In this document: positions 8,721 to 17,242 of the stretch, in pieces
Numbering within the stretch: the first letter of the stretch is position 1
How the letters are laid out: each line of letters starts with the position of its first letter
Origin: Alistipes sp.
Lineage (GTDB): Bacteria > Bacteroidota > Bacteroidia > Bacteroidales > Rikenellaceae
Assembly: GCA_017465605.1 (NCBI GenBank)
Contig: JAFTVW010000007.1
Span: forward strand, 1 to 64,000
Length of the DNA stretch: 64,000 nt
Direction: 5' to 3'
Notes under the pieces: generated by a model
What the model saw: only the letters and a program-made list of their open reading frames with translations
What the model was told of the DNA's origin: nothing
The model's database searches: none
Translations under genes and position numbers: made by a program

Positions 8721-8881
8721 ATATGTTCGATTATAAAAATTTATATCTATATAAAATAGGCTTATAGTTGTATGTTTTGTATGGAATAACACCTATACAA
8801 ATATCGTGAAAAAAATTAATCTAGCAAAATTAATTTATATATAAGGTGAAATAAAGTCGTTTCGATTGGGTATTGTGAATA

Positions 8882-8897
8882 TAGTTTTGTAAATTTG
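8882..8897 (+). promoter_or_regulatory. Two adjacent -7-like elements upstream of ettA
   Basis: TAGTTTTG (8882-8889) and TAAATTTG (8890-8897) both match TAnnTTTG and are directly adjacent. Neither has a clear TTTG at 19-20 nt upstream. The leader to the ATG at 9015 would be about 110 nt. Confidence 0.35.
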
Positions 8898-9014
8898 CCG
8901 AAATTATGGCTTTATGTGTGTTTGGGCGCAAAGAGAGCATAATGCGATTGCTGAAATTGGCAGAATTAACGTGAGGAAATAAACACAGAAGAGTAATATA
9001 AACATAAAACATAT

Positions 9015-10694
9015 ATGGCAGACGAGAAAATTATCTTTTCGATGGTGGGTGTCTCAAAGACCTTCACCAATCAGAAAAAGGTGTTGAACAACATCTACCT
9101 TTCATTCTTTTATGGTGCTAAAATCGGTATTATCGGTTTGAATGGTTCGGGTAAATCTACTTTGATGAAGATAATCGCTGGTATCGATAAGAATTATCAG
9201 GGCGAGGTTGTCTTTGCTCCCGGATATTCTGTTGGATATTTGGAGCAGGAGCCTAAATTGGACGACTCGAAAACAGTGAAAGAGGTTGTCGAGGAGGGTT
9301 GCGCTGCTACGGTAGCACTTTTGAAGGAGTATGAGGATATCAATATGAAGCTCTGCGAGCCAATGTCGGACGATGAGATGAACCGTCTTATCGAGCGTCA
9401 GGGCGAGTTGTATGAGCAGATAGATCAGGTTAACGGCTGGGAGTTGGATAGCGTGTTGGAGCGTGCTATGGACGCTTTGCGTTGTCCTGATCCCGATCAG
9501 AGTGTGAAGGTGTTGTCGGGCGGTGAGCGTCGTCGTGTGGCGTTGTGCCGTTTGCTTTTGCAGCAACCCGATGTGCTTTTGCTCGATGAGCCTACCAACC
9601 ACCTCGACGCCGAGTCAATCGACTGGTTGGAGCAACACTTGCAGCAATATAAGGGTACAGTTATCGCTGTAACCCACGACCGTTACTTCTTGGATAATGT
9701 GGCAGGCTGGATTTTGGAGCTTGACCGAGGTGAGGGTATTCCTTGGAAGGGCAACTACTCTGGCTGGCTCGACCAAAAGACCAAACGTCTGGCAATGGAG
9801 GAGAAGCAGGAATCTAAACGTCGCAAGACTTTGGAGCGCGAGTTAGAGTGGGTTCGTATGTCACCTTCTGGCCGTCGTGCCAAGAGCAAGGCTCGTTTGT
9901 CGGCTTACGATAAGATGATGAACGAAGACGTAAAGCAGAAGGAGGAAAAACTCGAAATCTTTATCCCTAATGGTCCCCGTTTGGGCGATGTGGTTATCGA
10001 GGCCCACGATGTGAAGAAGGTATTTGGTGACCGTATTCTCTATGAAGGCTTGAATTTCTCATTGCCACCCGCAGGTATTGTGGGAGTTATCGGTGCTAAC
10101 GGAACAGGTAAGACTACCCTATTCCGTATGATTATGGGATTGGAGGAGCCAACAGCTGGAACATTCACCGTTGGTCAGACTGTTAAGTTGGCATATGTTG
10201 ACCAGCAGCACAAGTCAATTGACCCCGAGAAGTCAGTATATGAGGTTATCTCTCAGAATTCCGATTTGATTACTTTGGGAAATCGTCAGATTCCTTCACG
10301 CGCTTACGTTGCACGTTTCAATTTCAGCGGTGCAGATCAAGAGAAGAAGTGCGGTATGTTGTCGGGAGGTGAGCGTAATCGCTTGCATTTGGCTTTGGCT
10401 TTGAAGGAGGAGGGCAATGTGCTTTTGCTCGATGAGCCTACCAACGATATCGACGTAAATACTCTGCGAGCTTTGGAGGAGGGTTTGGAGAACTTTGCTG
10501 GTTGTGCTGTGGTTATCTCTCACGACCGTTGGTTCTTGGATCGTATTGCTACCCACATTCTCTCGTTTGAGGGCGACTCAAAGGTTGTATTCTACGAAGG
10601 CTCTTACTCTGAATATGAGGAGTGGAAGAAGTTGCAGGGTGAGGATATGACTCCCAAACGTGTTAAGTATCGCAAACTCACTGAGAATCAATAA
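9015..10694 (+). CDS. ettA: ABC-F protein, energy-dependent translational throttle EttA
   Basis: A 559-residue soluble protein with two ABC domains and no membrane segments. ABC1: Walker A G-L-N-G-S-G-K-S-T (41-49), signature L-S-G-G-E-R-R-R and Walker B L-L-L-D-E-P-T-N-H-L-D. The ABC-F linker follows (about residues 245-320, rich in E, K and R, with R-M-S-P-S-G-R-R-A-K-S-K-A-R). ABC2: G-A-N-G-T-G-K-T-T, L-S-G-G-E-R-N-R-L-H and L-L-L-D-E-P-T-N-D-I-D. EttA binds the ribosomal E site and gates elongation by ATP/ADP ratio. Length and the ABC2 variant motifs fit EttA (about 555) better than Uup or antibiotic-resistance ABC-F proteins. Confidence 0.93.
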   Translation: MADEKIIFSMVGVSKTFTNQKKVLNNIYLSFFYGAKIGIIGLNGSGKSTLMKIIAGIDKNYQGEVVFAPGYSVGYLEQEPKLDDSKTVKEVVEEGCAATVALLKEYEDINMKLCEPMSDDEMNRLIERQGELYEQIDQVNGWELDSVLERAMDALRCPDPDQSVKVLSGGERRRVALCRLLLQQPDVLLLDEPTNHLDAESIDWLEQHLQQYKGTVIAVTHDRYFLDNVAGWILELDRGEGIPWKGNYSGWLDQKTKRLAMEEKQESKRRKTLERELEWVRMSPSGRRAKSKARLSAYDKMMNEDVKQKEEKLEIFIPNGPRLGDVVIEAHDVKKVFGDRILYEGLNFSLPPAGIVGVIGANGTGKTTLFRMIMGLEEPTAGTFTVGQTVKLAYVDQQHKSIDPEKSVYEVISQNSDLITLGNRQIPSRAYVARFNFSGADQEKKCGMLSGGERNRLHLALALKEEGNVLLLDEPTNDIDVNTLRALEEGLENFAGCAVVISHDRWFLDRIATHILSFEGDSKVVFYEGSYSEYEEWKKLQGEDMTPKRVKYRKLTENQ

Positions 10695-10770
10695 AGGATA
10701 TTAATTGTCGTATAACCAATTCATAATTGAATTTTAGCCTCAAAGTTGCCTATGTTGCATCGGTGCTAAT

Positions 10771-10800
10771 TTTGAATTTAGAATTTTGAATTTTGAATTA
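10771..10800. repeat. AT-rich short repeat upstream of hisS
   Basis: Three near-copies of gaattttgaatt/a run into each other just before the hisS start. The same motif in reverse orientation occurs at 45039-45070 upstream of ygbA. Confidence 0.5.
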
Positions 10801-10803
10801 TAT

Positions 10804-12147
10804 ATGGCACAGAAACCATCAATTCCAAAGGGTACACGCGACTTCTCGCCAGCCGAGATGATGCGTCGTACATATATTTTTGAGACTATCAAAGGAGTGT
10901 TCCGCACATATGGTTTTGCTCCGCTCGAAACCCCTGCTATGGAGAACCTCTCTACCCTGCTGGGTAAATATGGTGACGAGGGTGATAAACTTTTGTTTAA
11001 GATTCTCAATTCGGGCGATTATGCTTCGGGTTTGAACGATGAGCAGATTCGTCAGGCTTCGCAGATTTGCGAGAAGGGGCTTCGTTACGATTTGACTGTT
11101 CCTTTTGCGCGTTATGTGGTGCAGCATCAGAACGAAATTTCATTCCCATTTAAGCGTTATCAGGTACAACCCGTGTGGCGTGCCGACCGTCCTCAGAAGG
11201 GCCGTTATCGTGAGTTTTATCAGTGTGATGTCGATGTGATCGGCTCACGCTCTCTTCTAAACGAGGTAGAACTTATCGAGATTGTGGAGCGTGTTTTCGC
11301 GAAATTGAAAATCAATGTTACGCTCAAAATGAATAACCGTAAAATATTGTATGGTATTGCCGAGGCCATCGGTCACGCCGATAAGATGATGGATATTACG
11401 GTTGCAATCGATAAGTTGGAGAAGATTGGATTGGATAATGTGAAGGCCGAACTTGCGGAGCGTGGTTTGGAGCAGGAGGCTATCGATAAACTTCAACCAA
11501 TACTTGAATTGAGTGGCTCTAATTCCGAGAAGTTGAGTAAGTTGCGTGATGTTATCGGTTGCTCTGAAACAGGCGTTAAGGGTATCGAAGAGATGACAGA
11601 GATATTTGGTTATGTCGAGCAGCTCGGTATTGCACTTCCTATCGAGCTTGACCTCTCGTTGGCACGCGGCTTGAACTATTATACAGGTGCGATTTTCGAG
11701 GTTAAGGCGATGGATTTTGCTATCGGCTCAATTTGTGGTGGAGGTCGTTACGATGACCTTACCGGTATCTTCGGCTTGCCGAATACTTCGGGCGTGGGTA
11801 TATCGTTTGGTGCCGACCGTATTTACGATGTGATGGTTGGACTGGATTTGTTCCCCGAGGAGGTTAACTTCTCAACCAAAGTACTATTCGTTAATTTGGG
11901 CGAGGAGGAGAAGTTGGCTTCAATGCGTGTGATGCGCTCATTGCGTGATGCAGGTATCGCTGCCGAGATTTATCCCGAATCAGCCAAGATGAAGAAGCAG
12001 ATGGAGTATGCAAATCGTCGAATGATTCCTTATGTGGTAATCATTGGAGGTAACGAGTTGCAGGAGAAGAAGGCTACCGTAAAGAATATGCGTACGGGCG
12101 AGCAGTCGGCTGTTGCATTTGATGAGGTTTGCACCTTTATTGGGTAA
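10804..12147 (+). CDS. hisS: Histidine-tRNA ligase
   Basis: A 447-residue class II synthetase charging tRNA-His. It starts K-G-T-R-D-F-S-P. Motif 2 is visible as [20 protein letters not shown], and the histidine-binding blocks are [10 protein letters not shown] and G-G-G-R-Y-D-D-L. The C-terminal ~90 residues are the anticodon-binding domain (K-V-L-F-V-N-L-G onward). The ATG at 10804 is preferred to an upstream TTG at 10786, which lies in an AT-rich repeat. It follows ettA by 109 bp. Confidence 0.96.
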   Translation: MAQKPSIPKGTRDFSPAEMMRRTYIFETIKGVFRTYGFAPLETPAMENLSTLLGKYGDEGDKLLFKILNSGDYASGLNDEQIRQASQICEKGLRYDLTVPFARYVVQHQNEISFPFKRYQVQPVWRADRPQKGRYREFYQCDVDVIGSRSLLNEVELIEIVERVFAKLKINVTLKMNNRKILYGIAEAIGHADKMMDITVAIDKLEKIGLDNVKAELAERGLEQEAIDKLQPILELSGSNSEKLSKLRDVIGCSETGVKGIEEMTEIFGYVEQLGIALPIELDLSLARGLNYYTGAIFEVKAMDFAIGSICGGGRYDDLTGIFGLPNTSGVGISFGADRIYDVMVGLDLFPEEVNFSTKVLFVNLGEEEKLASMRVMRSLRDAGIAAEIYPESAKMKKQMEYANRRMIPYVVIIGGNELQEKKATVKNMRTGEQSAVAFDEVCTFIG

Positions 12148-12173
12148 TAATTCTCGGAGCTTATTCGTTATAT

Positions 12174-12212
12174 CCCCGCAGCTTGACGATTTGTAGTAGT
12201 CTGGGTGCGGGG
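12174..12212 (+). terminator. Possible terminator after hisS
   Basis: A 7-bp GC-rich stem (ccccgca / tgcgggg) with a long 25-nt loop is followed by tctttt. The long loop makes it a moderate candidate; it lies just before the S41 peptidase start at 12230. Confidence 0.45.
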
Positions 12213-12229
12213 TCTTTTGTTGCAAACTT

Positions 12230-13858
12230 ATGAGGGTAATATCAAAAATAGTCGTGTTGGTTGTGTCGCTGCTTTTTGTGGCGATTGAGATGTCGTATGC
12301 TCAAAATCCAAATCAAAAACTCGCGCAGAATGTTGAGCAATTGCAGAAACTAATGCGAGTGTATAATAATTTGGATAGGCTGTATGTCGAAGATGTCGAT
12401 ATGAAACCCGTTGTGGAGGAGGCTATTCGAGGTATGCTCTCGGAGTTGGACCCTCACTCTTCGTATCTTACTGCCGAGGAGATGAAGGCGGCAATGGAGA
12501 TGACGAAGGGAAAGTTTGGCGGTATAGGAGTTGCTTACGATACCCTTCGTGATTCGATTGTAGTTACAAATGTTTTGCCGAATGGTCCAGCACAGAAGGC
12601 GGGATTGAAACTCAACGATAGAATTGTGGAAGTTGATGGCCGAGCGGTGGTTGGTGTCGAGCGTAGCGAGGTGCCAAAGCTATTGAGAGGTGATTCGGGT
12701 AGTGTTGTCGAGGTGGGCGTTGCGCGCCGAGGTAATCCCGAAATTCTGCGCTTTTCAATTCTGCGCGACAATATCCCAGTTACGACGGTTGATGCTGCCT
12801 ATAAAGTCAATGATAAAGTTGGATATGTCAGGGTTAATCGTTTTGCCAACTCTACTATGGAGGAGTTTCGCAAGGCTATGTCTGAAATGTCGGGCGTGAA
12901 GACTCTGATTCTCGATTTGAGTAATAATGGCGGCGGACTGATGCATCAGGCAATCGATATGGCCGATTATTTCTTGCCAAAAGGTTTGCTTATTACCTCT
13001 ACCGAGGGCCGTGCAATACCAACAACCGAATATCTGTCAAAGGGTAATCAGGAGTTTGCGGGTCGATTAATTGTAATCATAAACGAAAGTACTGCTTCGG
13101 GTGGTGAACTTTTGGCGGGAGCATTGCAAGATTGGGATAGAGCGATTGTCATTGGCCGTAGTAGTTATGGTAAGGGATTGGTGCAGCGTGAAATGCCGTT
13201 GGGTGATGGCTCGGCTATCCGTCTTACGATTGCTCGTTATCACACCCCATCGGGGCGAGTGATTCAACGCCCGTATAATCTCGGTCATAAGGAAGATTAC
13301 GACAAAGCTTACATCGAGCGATTGCGTATGTCGGCAGCCAATGCCGATTCTATGATGCGTGATAGCGTGGAACGCCCTCGTTTTAATACCCTGCGTCGTG
13401 GTCGCACGATTTATGGTGGAGGTGGCATTATCCCCGACGTTAGGGTTGATGTCGATACTACGCAGGTAAATAGTTTTGCTGCGGCAGTGATTCGTGAGGG
13501 GGTAAGTGCTGAATTTTTGGTGGACTATATGGATAAATACCATCAGTTGCTTGTCAAGGAGTACCCTACTTTCAAAAAGTTTGAATCGGATTTTGTGCTG
13601 GCCGATAGCGATATGGCTAAAATCGCAGAAATGGCAACTTCCAAAGGTATAAAATATAGCGAGGAGGAGTATAAAGGTGCATTGAAACTATTGCGTACTC
13701 GTTTTACGGCTCAGATTGCCCAGCTACTCTTTTCGCAGTCGGAGTATTATCAATATGTAAATTCACGCGCAAATGACTCTTTTCGGGTAGCGATGAGATT
13801 GGCCGAAAATTGGGCCGAGGAGGTTGAGCCTGTAATCGGGAAAAACGATGGCGAGTGA
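12230..13858 (+). CDS. S41-family C-terminal processing peptidase (CtpA/Prc-like)
   Basis: A 542-residue periplasmic protease with a signal peptide (about residues 1-24, ending S-Y-A-Q). Order: N-terminal helical cap (S-E-L-D-P-H-S-S-Y-L), a PDZ domain (F-G-G-I-G-V onward, about 90-180), and the S41 catalytic core with N-E-S-T-A-S-G-G-E-L-L-A-G-A-L-Q-D and G-R-S-S-Y-G-K-G-L-V-Q. The Ser in T-A-S-G-G and Lys in Y-G-K-G form the Ser/Lys dyad. The ~100-residue tail after the core is typical of Bacteroidota copies. Such enzymes trim or degrade periplasmic proteins; substrates here are unknown. Confidence 0.93.
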   Translation: MRVISKIVVLVVSLLFVAIEMSYAQNPNQKLAQNVEQLQKLMRVYNNLDRLYVEDVDMKPVVEEAIRGMLSELDPHSSYLTAEEMKAAMEMTKGKFGGIGVAYDTLRDSIVVTNVLPNGPAQKAGLKLNDRIVEVDGRAVVGVERSEVPKLLRGDSGSVVEVGVARRGNPEILRFSILRDNIPVTTVDAAYKVNDKVGYVRVNRFANSTMEEFRKAMSEMSGVKTLILDLSNNGGGLMHQAIDMADYFLPKGLLITSTEGRAIPTTEYLSKGNQEFAGRLIVIINESTASGGELLAGALQDWDRAIVIGRSSYGKGLVQREMPLGDGSAIRLTIARYHTPSGRVIQRPYNLGHKEDYDKAYIERLRMSAANADSMMRDSVERPRFNTLRRGRTIYGGGGIIPDVRVDVDTTQVNSFAAAVIREGVSAEFLVDYMDKYHQLLVKEYPTFKKFESDFVLADSDMAKIAEMATSKGIKYSEEEYKGALKLLRTRFTAQIAQLLFSQSEYYQYVNSRANDSFRVAMRLAENWAEEVEPVIGKNDGE

Positions 13859-13951
13859 ACTTCGCAATAGGCATTGCTATAAAATTTGTTGTTTTCGTAT
13901 GCCCAAAATGTGTATAATAGACTATTTATTGGTGAAAAGAGTGTGCAAATA

Positions 13952-13983
13952 TTTGAATAGCACATATTTTTTTATTAATTTTG
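13952..13983 (+). promoter_or_regulatory. Promoter of the DUF3276 gene
   Basis: TTTG (13952-13955), a 20-nt spacer, then TAATTTTG (13976-13983): a full match to the Bacteroidota primary sigma factor consensus, 37 bp before the ATG. Confidence 0.75.
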
Positions 13984-14020
13984 GTGTCGATTTAAAAACC
14001 GAAAACAACTTAAATATATT

Positions 14021-14308
14021 ATGACACCCGAATTTTTGCAGGTAGATGCAGACTGCTCAGATGCGTATGGGAAGTCTGTATATACGAATATGGTTAGAGC
14101 TGGCCATCGAACATATTTCATCGATGTAAAACAGACCCGCTCTGAAAAATATTTTATGTGTATCACAGAGTTGCGTCGCAAGGTTACCGATTCCGGAGTA
14201 GTTAACGAGCGAAGCAAAGTGCATATCTACGAAGAGGATTTCGATAAGTTTATAAATGGATTTGGCGAAGTGCTCGATTATGTGAGAGGGCTTGTAGAGA
14301 AGCCATAA
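14021..14308 (+). CDS. DUF3276 / PUR-domain nucleic-acid-binding protein
   Basis: A 95-residue protein matching the small Bacteroidota DUF3276 family, whose fold resembles eukaryotic Pur-alpha. Visible: Y-F-I-D-V-K-Q-T-R-S-E-K-Y-F-M-C-I-T-E strands and the helix R-S-K-V-H-I-Y-E-E-D-F-D-K-F. PUR proteins bind single-stranded DNA or RNA; the exact role in bacteria is not settled. It has its own promoter and is 28 bp upstream of mnmA, so the two are probably cotranscribed. Confidence 0.85.
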   Translation: MTPEFLQVDADCSDAYGKSVYTNMVRAGHRTYFIDVKQTRSEKYFMCITELRRKVTDSGVVNERSKVHIYEEDFDKFINGFGEVLDYVRGLVEKP

Positions 14309-14336
14309 ATGCTCTTTTAGGATAATCAATTTGTCT

Positions 14337-15356
14337 ATGTCCAAAGGTGTAGTGCTGGGTTTTAGTGGTGGAATTGACAGTGTAACTGCTGCTCAACTGC
14401 TGAAACGTGACGGATATGCCGTTAACGCACTTACACTCGATACTATTGGTGATAAGGCTCTTGTTCAAGCGGCAGAACGTCGTGCGCAAGAGCTTGGATT
14501 GTCATTCTCGGCGATGGACGTCAGGCAAGAGTTTTCATCTTATATAATAGACTATTTCGAGCAGAGTTATCTTTGTGGCCGCACTCCTGCACCTTGTACA
14601 TTGTGTAATTCATTAATCAAATGGCGTAATCTCTTGCGGCAGGCCGATGCTATCGGTGCGGAGTATGTCGCAACGGGGCACTATTTCAATATTGAGCGTT
14701 ATAATAATCGCTATTACGTAGCCAAAGCTGCCGATTCTGCGAAAGACCAATCTTATTATCTATGGGGGCTAAGTCATCAGATATTATCTCGCGCGCTTAC
14801 TCCAATGGGACATATTATAAAGAGCGAAGTGAAGCAAAATTTTGCCGATAAACGCGAGAGTATGGGATTGTGTTTTCTGCAAGGTCGCTCGTATAGGGAG
14901 TTTCTTTTGGAACGTTGTCCTAACGTTGTTCGTAGGGGGAATATCGTTGATTCAGAGGGGCGAGTTGTTGGTAGCCACGATGGCGTTGCTTTTTATACCA
15001 TTGGTCAGAAACGAGGACTTGATACGAAGGTTTCTGGTGGAGTTGTGGTGGGAGTAAATGCGGAACGTAACGAATTGATTATAGGTCAGCAACGAGATTT
15101 ATATCACGCAACGCTTGAAGTACGAGATTGTAATGTGGTTGACGAAGACGAGTTGCTCTCTGCCAACGATATCTCGGTGGTGATTCGTGGCGTGGGTCGC
15201 AATCCGCAGGGCTATGCCCAACGAATAGAGCGCACGGTTGATGGATATCGTATTCTGCTCTCGGAGCCTGCTTGGGCTCCTGCAATTGGACAACCGTTGG
15301 TCTTTTATCGGCAAAATAGGGTCATTGGCGGTGGAATAGTTGAATCTTATGATTGA
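14337..15356 (+). CDS. mnmA: tRNA-specific 2-thiouridylase MnmA
   Basis: A 339-residue enzyme that thiolates U34 of tRNA-Lys, -Glu and -Gln. The PP-loop is G-F-S-G-G-I-D-S (residues 8-15). The first catalytic Cys is in P-C-T-L-C-N-S-L-I-K-W (C90) and the second in G-L-C-F-L-Q-G-R-S-Y-R-E-F (C179). A-T-G-H-Y is present. The C-terminal beta domains are complete. The start is the ATG at 14337 rather than a TTG six bases upstream. Bacteroidales often carry two MnmA paralogues; whether this genome has another cannot be seen. Confidence 0.95.
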   Translation: MSKGVVLGFSGGIDSVTAAQLLKRDGYAVNALTLDTIGDKALVQAAERRAQELGLSFSAMDVRQEFSSYIIDYFEQSYLCGRTPAPCTLCNSLIKWRNLLRQADAIGAEYVATGHYFNIERYNNRYYVAKAADSAKDQSYYLWGLSHQILSRALTPMGHIIKSEVKQNFADKRESMGLCFLQGRSYREFLLERCPNVVRRGNIVDSEGRVVGSHDGVAFYTIGQKRGLDTKVSGGVVVGVNAERNELIIGQQRDLYHATLEVRDCNVVDEDELLSANDISVVIRGVGRNPQGYAQRIERTVDGYRILLSEPAWAPAIGQPLVFYRQNRVIGGGIVESYD

Positions 15357-15382
15357 AAATTGTCCGAAATAGATTATCTTTG
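15352..15382 (+). promoter_or_regulatory. Promoter of the DedA-like gene
   Basis: ATTG (15352-15355), a 19-nt spacer, then TATCTTTG (15375-15382). The -33 element overlaps the mnmA stop codon. The ATG follows at 15409. Confidence 0.7.
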
Positions 15383-15408
15383 CCACATAAATCAAAATTT
15401 GAATAGAT

Positions 15409-16011
15409 ATGGTTAAACGCTTATATGATTGGGTGCTCTCTTGGGGTAATTCTAAGTGGGGCGCATTGGCTTTGTTTGTTTTGGCTTTTGCAGAGTCGAG
15501 TTTCTTCCCTATCCCGCCCGATGTGTTGCTTATAGCATTGTGCTTGGGTGCGGTGAAACGTTCATTCCGTTTTGCCTTGATATGCCTTGTGGGTTCAATT
15601 ATAGGTGCAGCGGGAGGTTATGCGATTGGATACTATTTATGGCAAAATACAGCGGGCGAATATACTGCATTGGCTAATTGGTTCTTTGCTCACGTCTTTA
15701 CCGAGGAGAGTTTCTTGCAGGTGAAGGGATTATATGATGAGTACGATTTTTGGATTGTATTTACCGCTGGATTTACTCCACTGCCATATAAGTTATTCAC
15801 CATCTCTGGCGGATTGTTCAAGATTGACTTGGTGATGTTCTTCGTGGCATCTATCGTTTCTCGAGGTTTGCGATTTTTCTTGATTGCAGGTTTGATATGG
15901 AAGTTCGGAGCTCCAATTAAGACCTTTATTGATAAGTATTTCAATTTGTTGGCAATCTTGTTTACGGTGCTTTTGATTGGCGGATTCTTCCTGATAGCCA
16001 AAGTGTTGTAA
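15409..16011 (+). CDS. YqaA/DedA-family inner membrane protein (VTT domain)
   Basis: A 200-residue membrane protein with about five hydrophobic segments. The DedA/VTT features are present: F-A-E-S-S-F-F-P-I-P-P-D-V-L-L early on, a conserved G-x-x-x-G-Y-x-I-G-Y-Y-L, and the re-entrant-type block F-T-A-G-F-T-P-L-P-Y-K-L-F-T-I-S-G-G. DedA proteins are linked to membrane lipid recycling and flipping and to proton-motive-force maintenance; this subfamily (YqaA-like, about 200 residues) is not assigned. Own promoter; aroE follows 43 bp later. Confidence 0.85.
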   Translation: MVKRLYDWVLSWGNSKWGALALFVLAFAESSFFPIPPDVLLIALCLGAVKRSFRFALICLVGSIIGAAGGYAIGYYLWQNTAGEYTALANWFFAHVFTEESFLQVKGLYDEYDFWIVFTAGFTPLPYKLFTISGGLFKIDLVMFFVASIVSRGLRFFLIAGLIWKFGAPIKTFIDKYFNLLAILFTVLLIGGFFLIAKVL

Positions 16012-16054
16012 TTTGGAGAGGTTTGATATATAGCACGATTGATTTTGCTGCGTG

Positions 16055-16795
16055 ATGAAACAGCTGGGATTGATAGGACGTACGCTTGGTCACTCTTTTT
16101 CTGCAAAATATTTTGCGGAAAAATTTGAGCGAGAGTCTTTGACGGAGGAGTTTTCATATAAATTGTATGAATTGCCTGCAATAGAAGATGTTGAAGAGTT
16201 TATTGCTTCAACCCCCAATCTGTTGGGATTTAATGTAACGATTCCATATAAGCAGCAGATTATTCCTTTCCTTGATGATTTGACCCCCGAAGCTCGCAAT
16301 ATTGGTGCGGTGAATTGTGTGAAGATTCTCCCTGATGGTCGTCGCTTAGGCTATAATACCGATGTTGATGGAATTCGTCTTACGCTCGATAAATTGATTG
16401 GCGAAGATAGTGTAAAATCGGCTTTGGTGCTTGGCTCTGGTGGTGCTTCGCAAGCGGTGAGATATGTGCTCGGTGAGCGAGGAATCGAATGCTTGGTTGT
16501 GTCGCGAAATAGTACATCGGGCGATATTACATACGATGATTTATCGACCGATGTGATTGCAGCTAATGAACTTATAATCAATGCTTCTCCTGTTGGAATG
16601 TATCCCCGAGTGGAGGAGTGTCCCAATCTGCCCTATCATCTTCTAACCCCAAAACATAAATTGTTCGATTTGGTGTATAATCCCCAAGTCACACTCTTTA
16701 TGGAGCGTGGAATGGCTCAGGGTGCGCAAGCCGTATCGGGCCTTGATATGCTCTATGCTCAGGCAGAGTCGGCTTGGAGAATATGGAATCAGTAG
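16055..16795 (+). CDS. aroE: Shikimate dehydrogenase (NADP+)
   Basis: A 246-residue enzyme reducing 3-dehydroshikimate to shikimate in aromatic amino acid synthesis. The substrate-binding block G-R-T-L-G-H-S-F-S is at the N-terminus. The catalytic Lys lies in F-N-V-T-I-P-Y-K-Q and the Asp in N-T-D-V-D-G. The nucleotide-binding loop is V-L-G-S-G-G-A-S-Q-A, and I-N-A-S-P-V-G-M-Y is near the C-terminal half. Slightly short for the family (about 270). The ATG at 16055 is used; a GTG lies directly before it. Confidence 0.95.
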   Translation: MKQLGLIGRTLGHSFSAKYFAEKFERESLTEEFSYKLYELPAIEDVEEFIASTPNLLGFNVTIPYKQQIIPFLDDLTPEARNIGAVNCVKILPDGRRLGYNTDVDGIRLTLDKLIGEDSVKSALVLGSGGASQAVRYVLGERGIECLVVSRNSTSGDITYDDLSTDVIAANELIINASPVGMYPRVEECPNLPYHLLTPKHKLFDLVYNPQVTLFMERGMAQGAQAVSGLDMLYAQAESAWRIWNQ

Positions 16796-16849
16796 AGCAA
16801 TGATTTTGTAATTAACTCGTTGACCGTCAGTTTGTAATGTAATTGCTTG

Positions 16850-17068
16850 CTATTCAGCAGCAAAAGCCTCTAAAATCTCTTCTGCTCTTGCTTTGTCTTT
16901 ACTTCGTACGGCGAGTTGTGCGGGCATAATTCCTGTTGGATATATGGCCGACATAATTTCGTTGCGAATCATTGCATAAATACCCTCTCCCTCTAAAATT
17001 GACTTGTCCCACTCGGCGTCGTTAATCGAATCATATTCGCGTATAACGACCAAATTGCTCTCGTTCAT
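16850..17068 (-). CDS. DUF2007-type small protein
   Basis: A 72-residue protein with the DUF2007 pattern: an N-terminal strand (V-V-I-R-E-Y-D-S), then N-D-A-E-W-D-K-S-I-L-E-G-E-G-I-Y-A and a C-terminal A-R-A-E-E-I-L-E-A-F. The family is annotated as putative signal transducer or PII-like, but no function is proven. Convergent with aroE. It has its own minus-strand promoter-like element. Confidence 0.8.
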   Translation of the reverse strand: MNESNLVVIREYDSINDAEWDKSILEGEGIYAMIRNEIMSAIYPTGIMPAQLAVRSKDKARAEEILEAFAAE

Positions 17069-17117
17069 ATTGCTTATAATTTAGCAAATCTCCGTAATGT
17101 AGATTTGGCGGTTAAAA

Positions 17118-17125
17118 CAAAGTTA
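17118..17125 (-). promoter_or_regulatory. -7 element of the DUF2007 gene
   Basis: Read on the minus strand this is TAACTTTG, an exact TAnnTTTG match about 50 bp before the start. ATTG lies 20 nt upstream (17149-17146) as a weak -33. Confidence 0.45.
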
Positions 17126-17180
17126 GTTATTTTGTTGAAAACTTACAATGCGCAAATCATTTTATTTCATATTTTATGCC

Positions 17181-17188
17181 TATATTTG
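17181..17188 (+). promoter_or_regulatory. -7 element of the serine hydrolase gene
   Basis: TATATTTG, 54 bp before the ATG. No exact TTTG is found at -33. Confidence 0.5.
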
Positions 17189-17242
17189 TATGCTATTAAC
17201 CGTAGAACGTATAATAATTAACATAAAAATCAGAAATTCAGT

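Noticed and set aside
14331..14336. TTG start for mnmA
   Set aside because: An ATG two codons later matches the family N-terminus.
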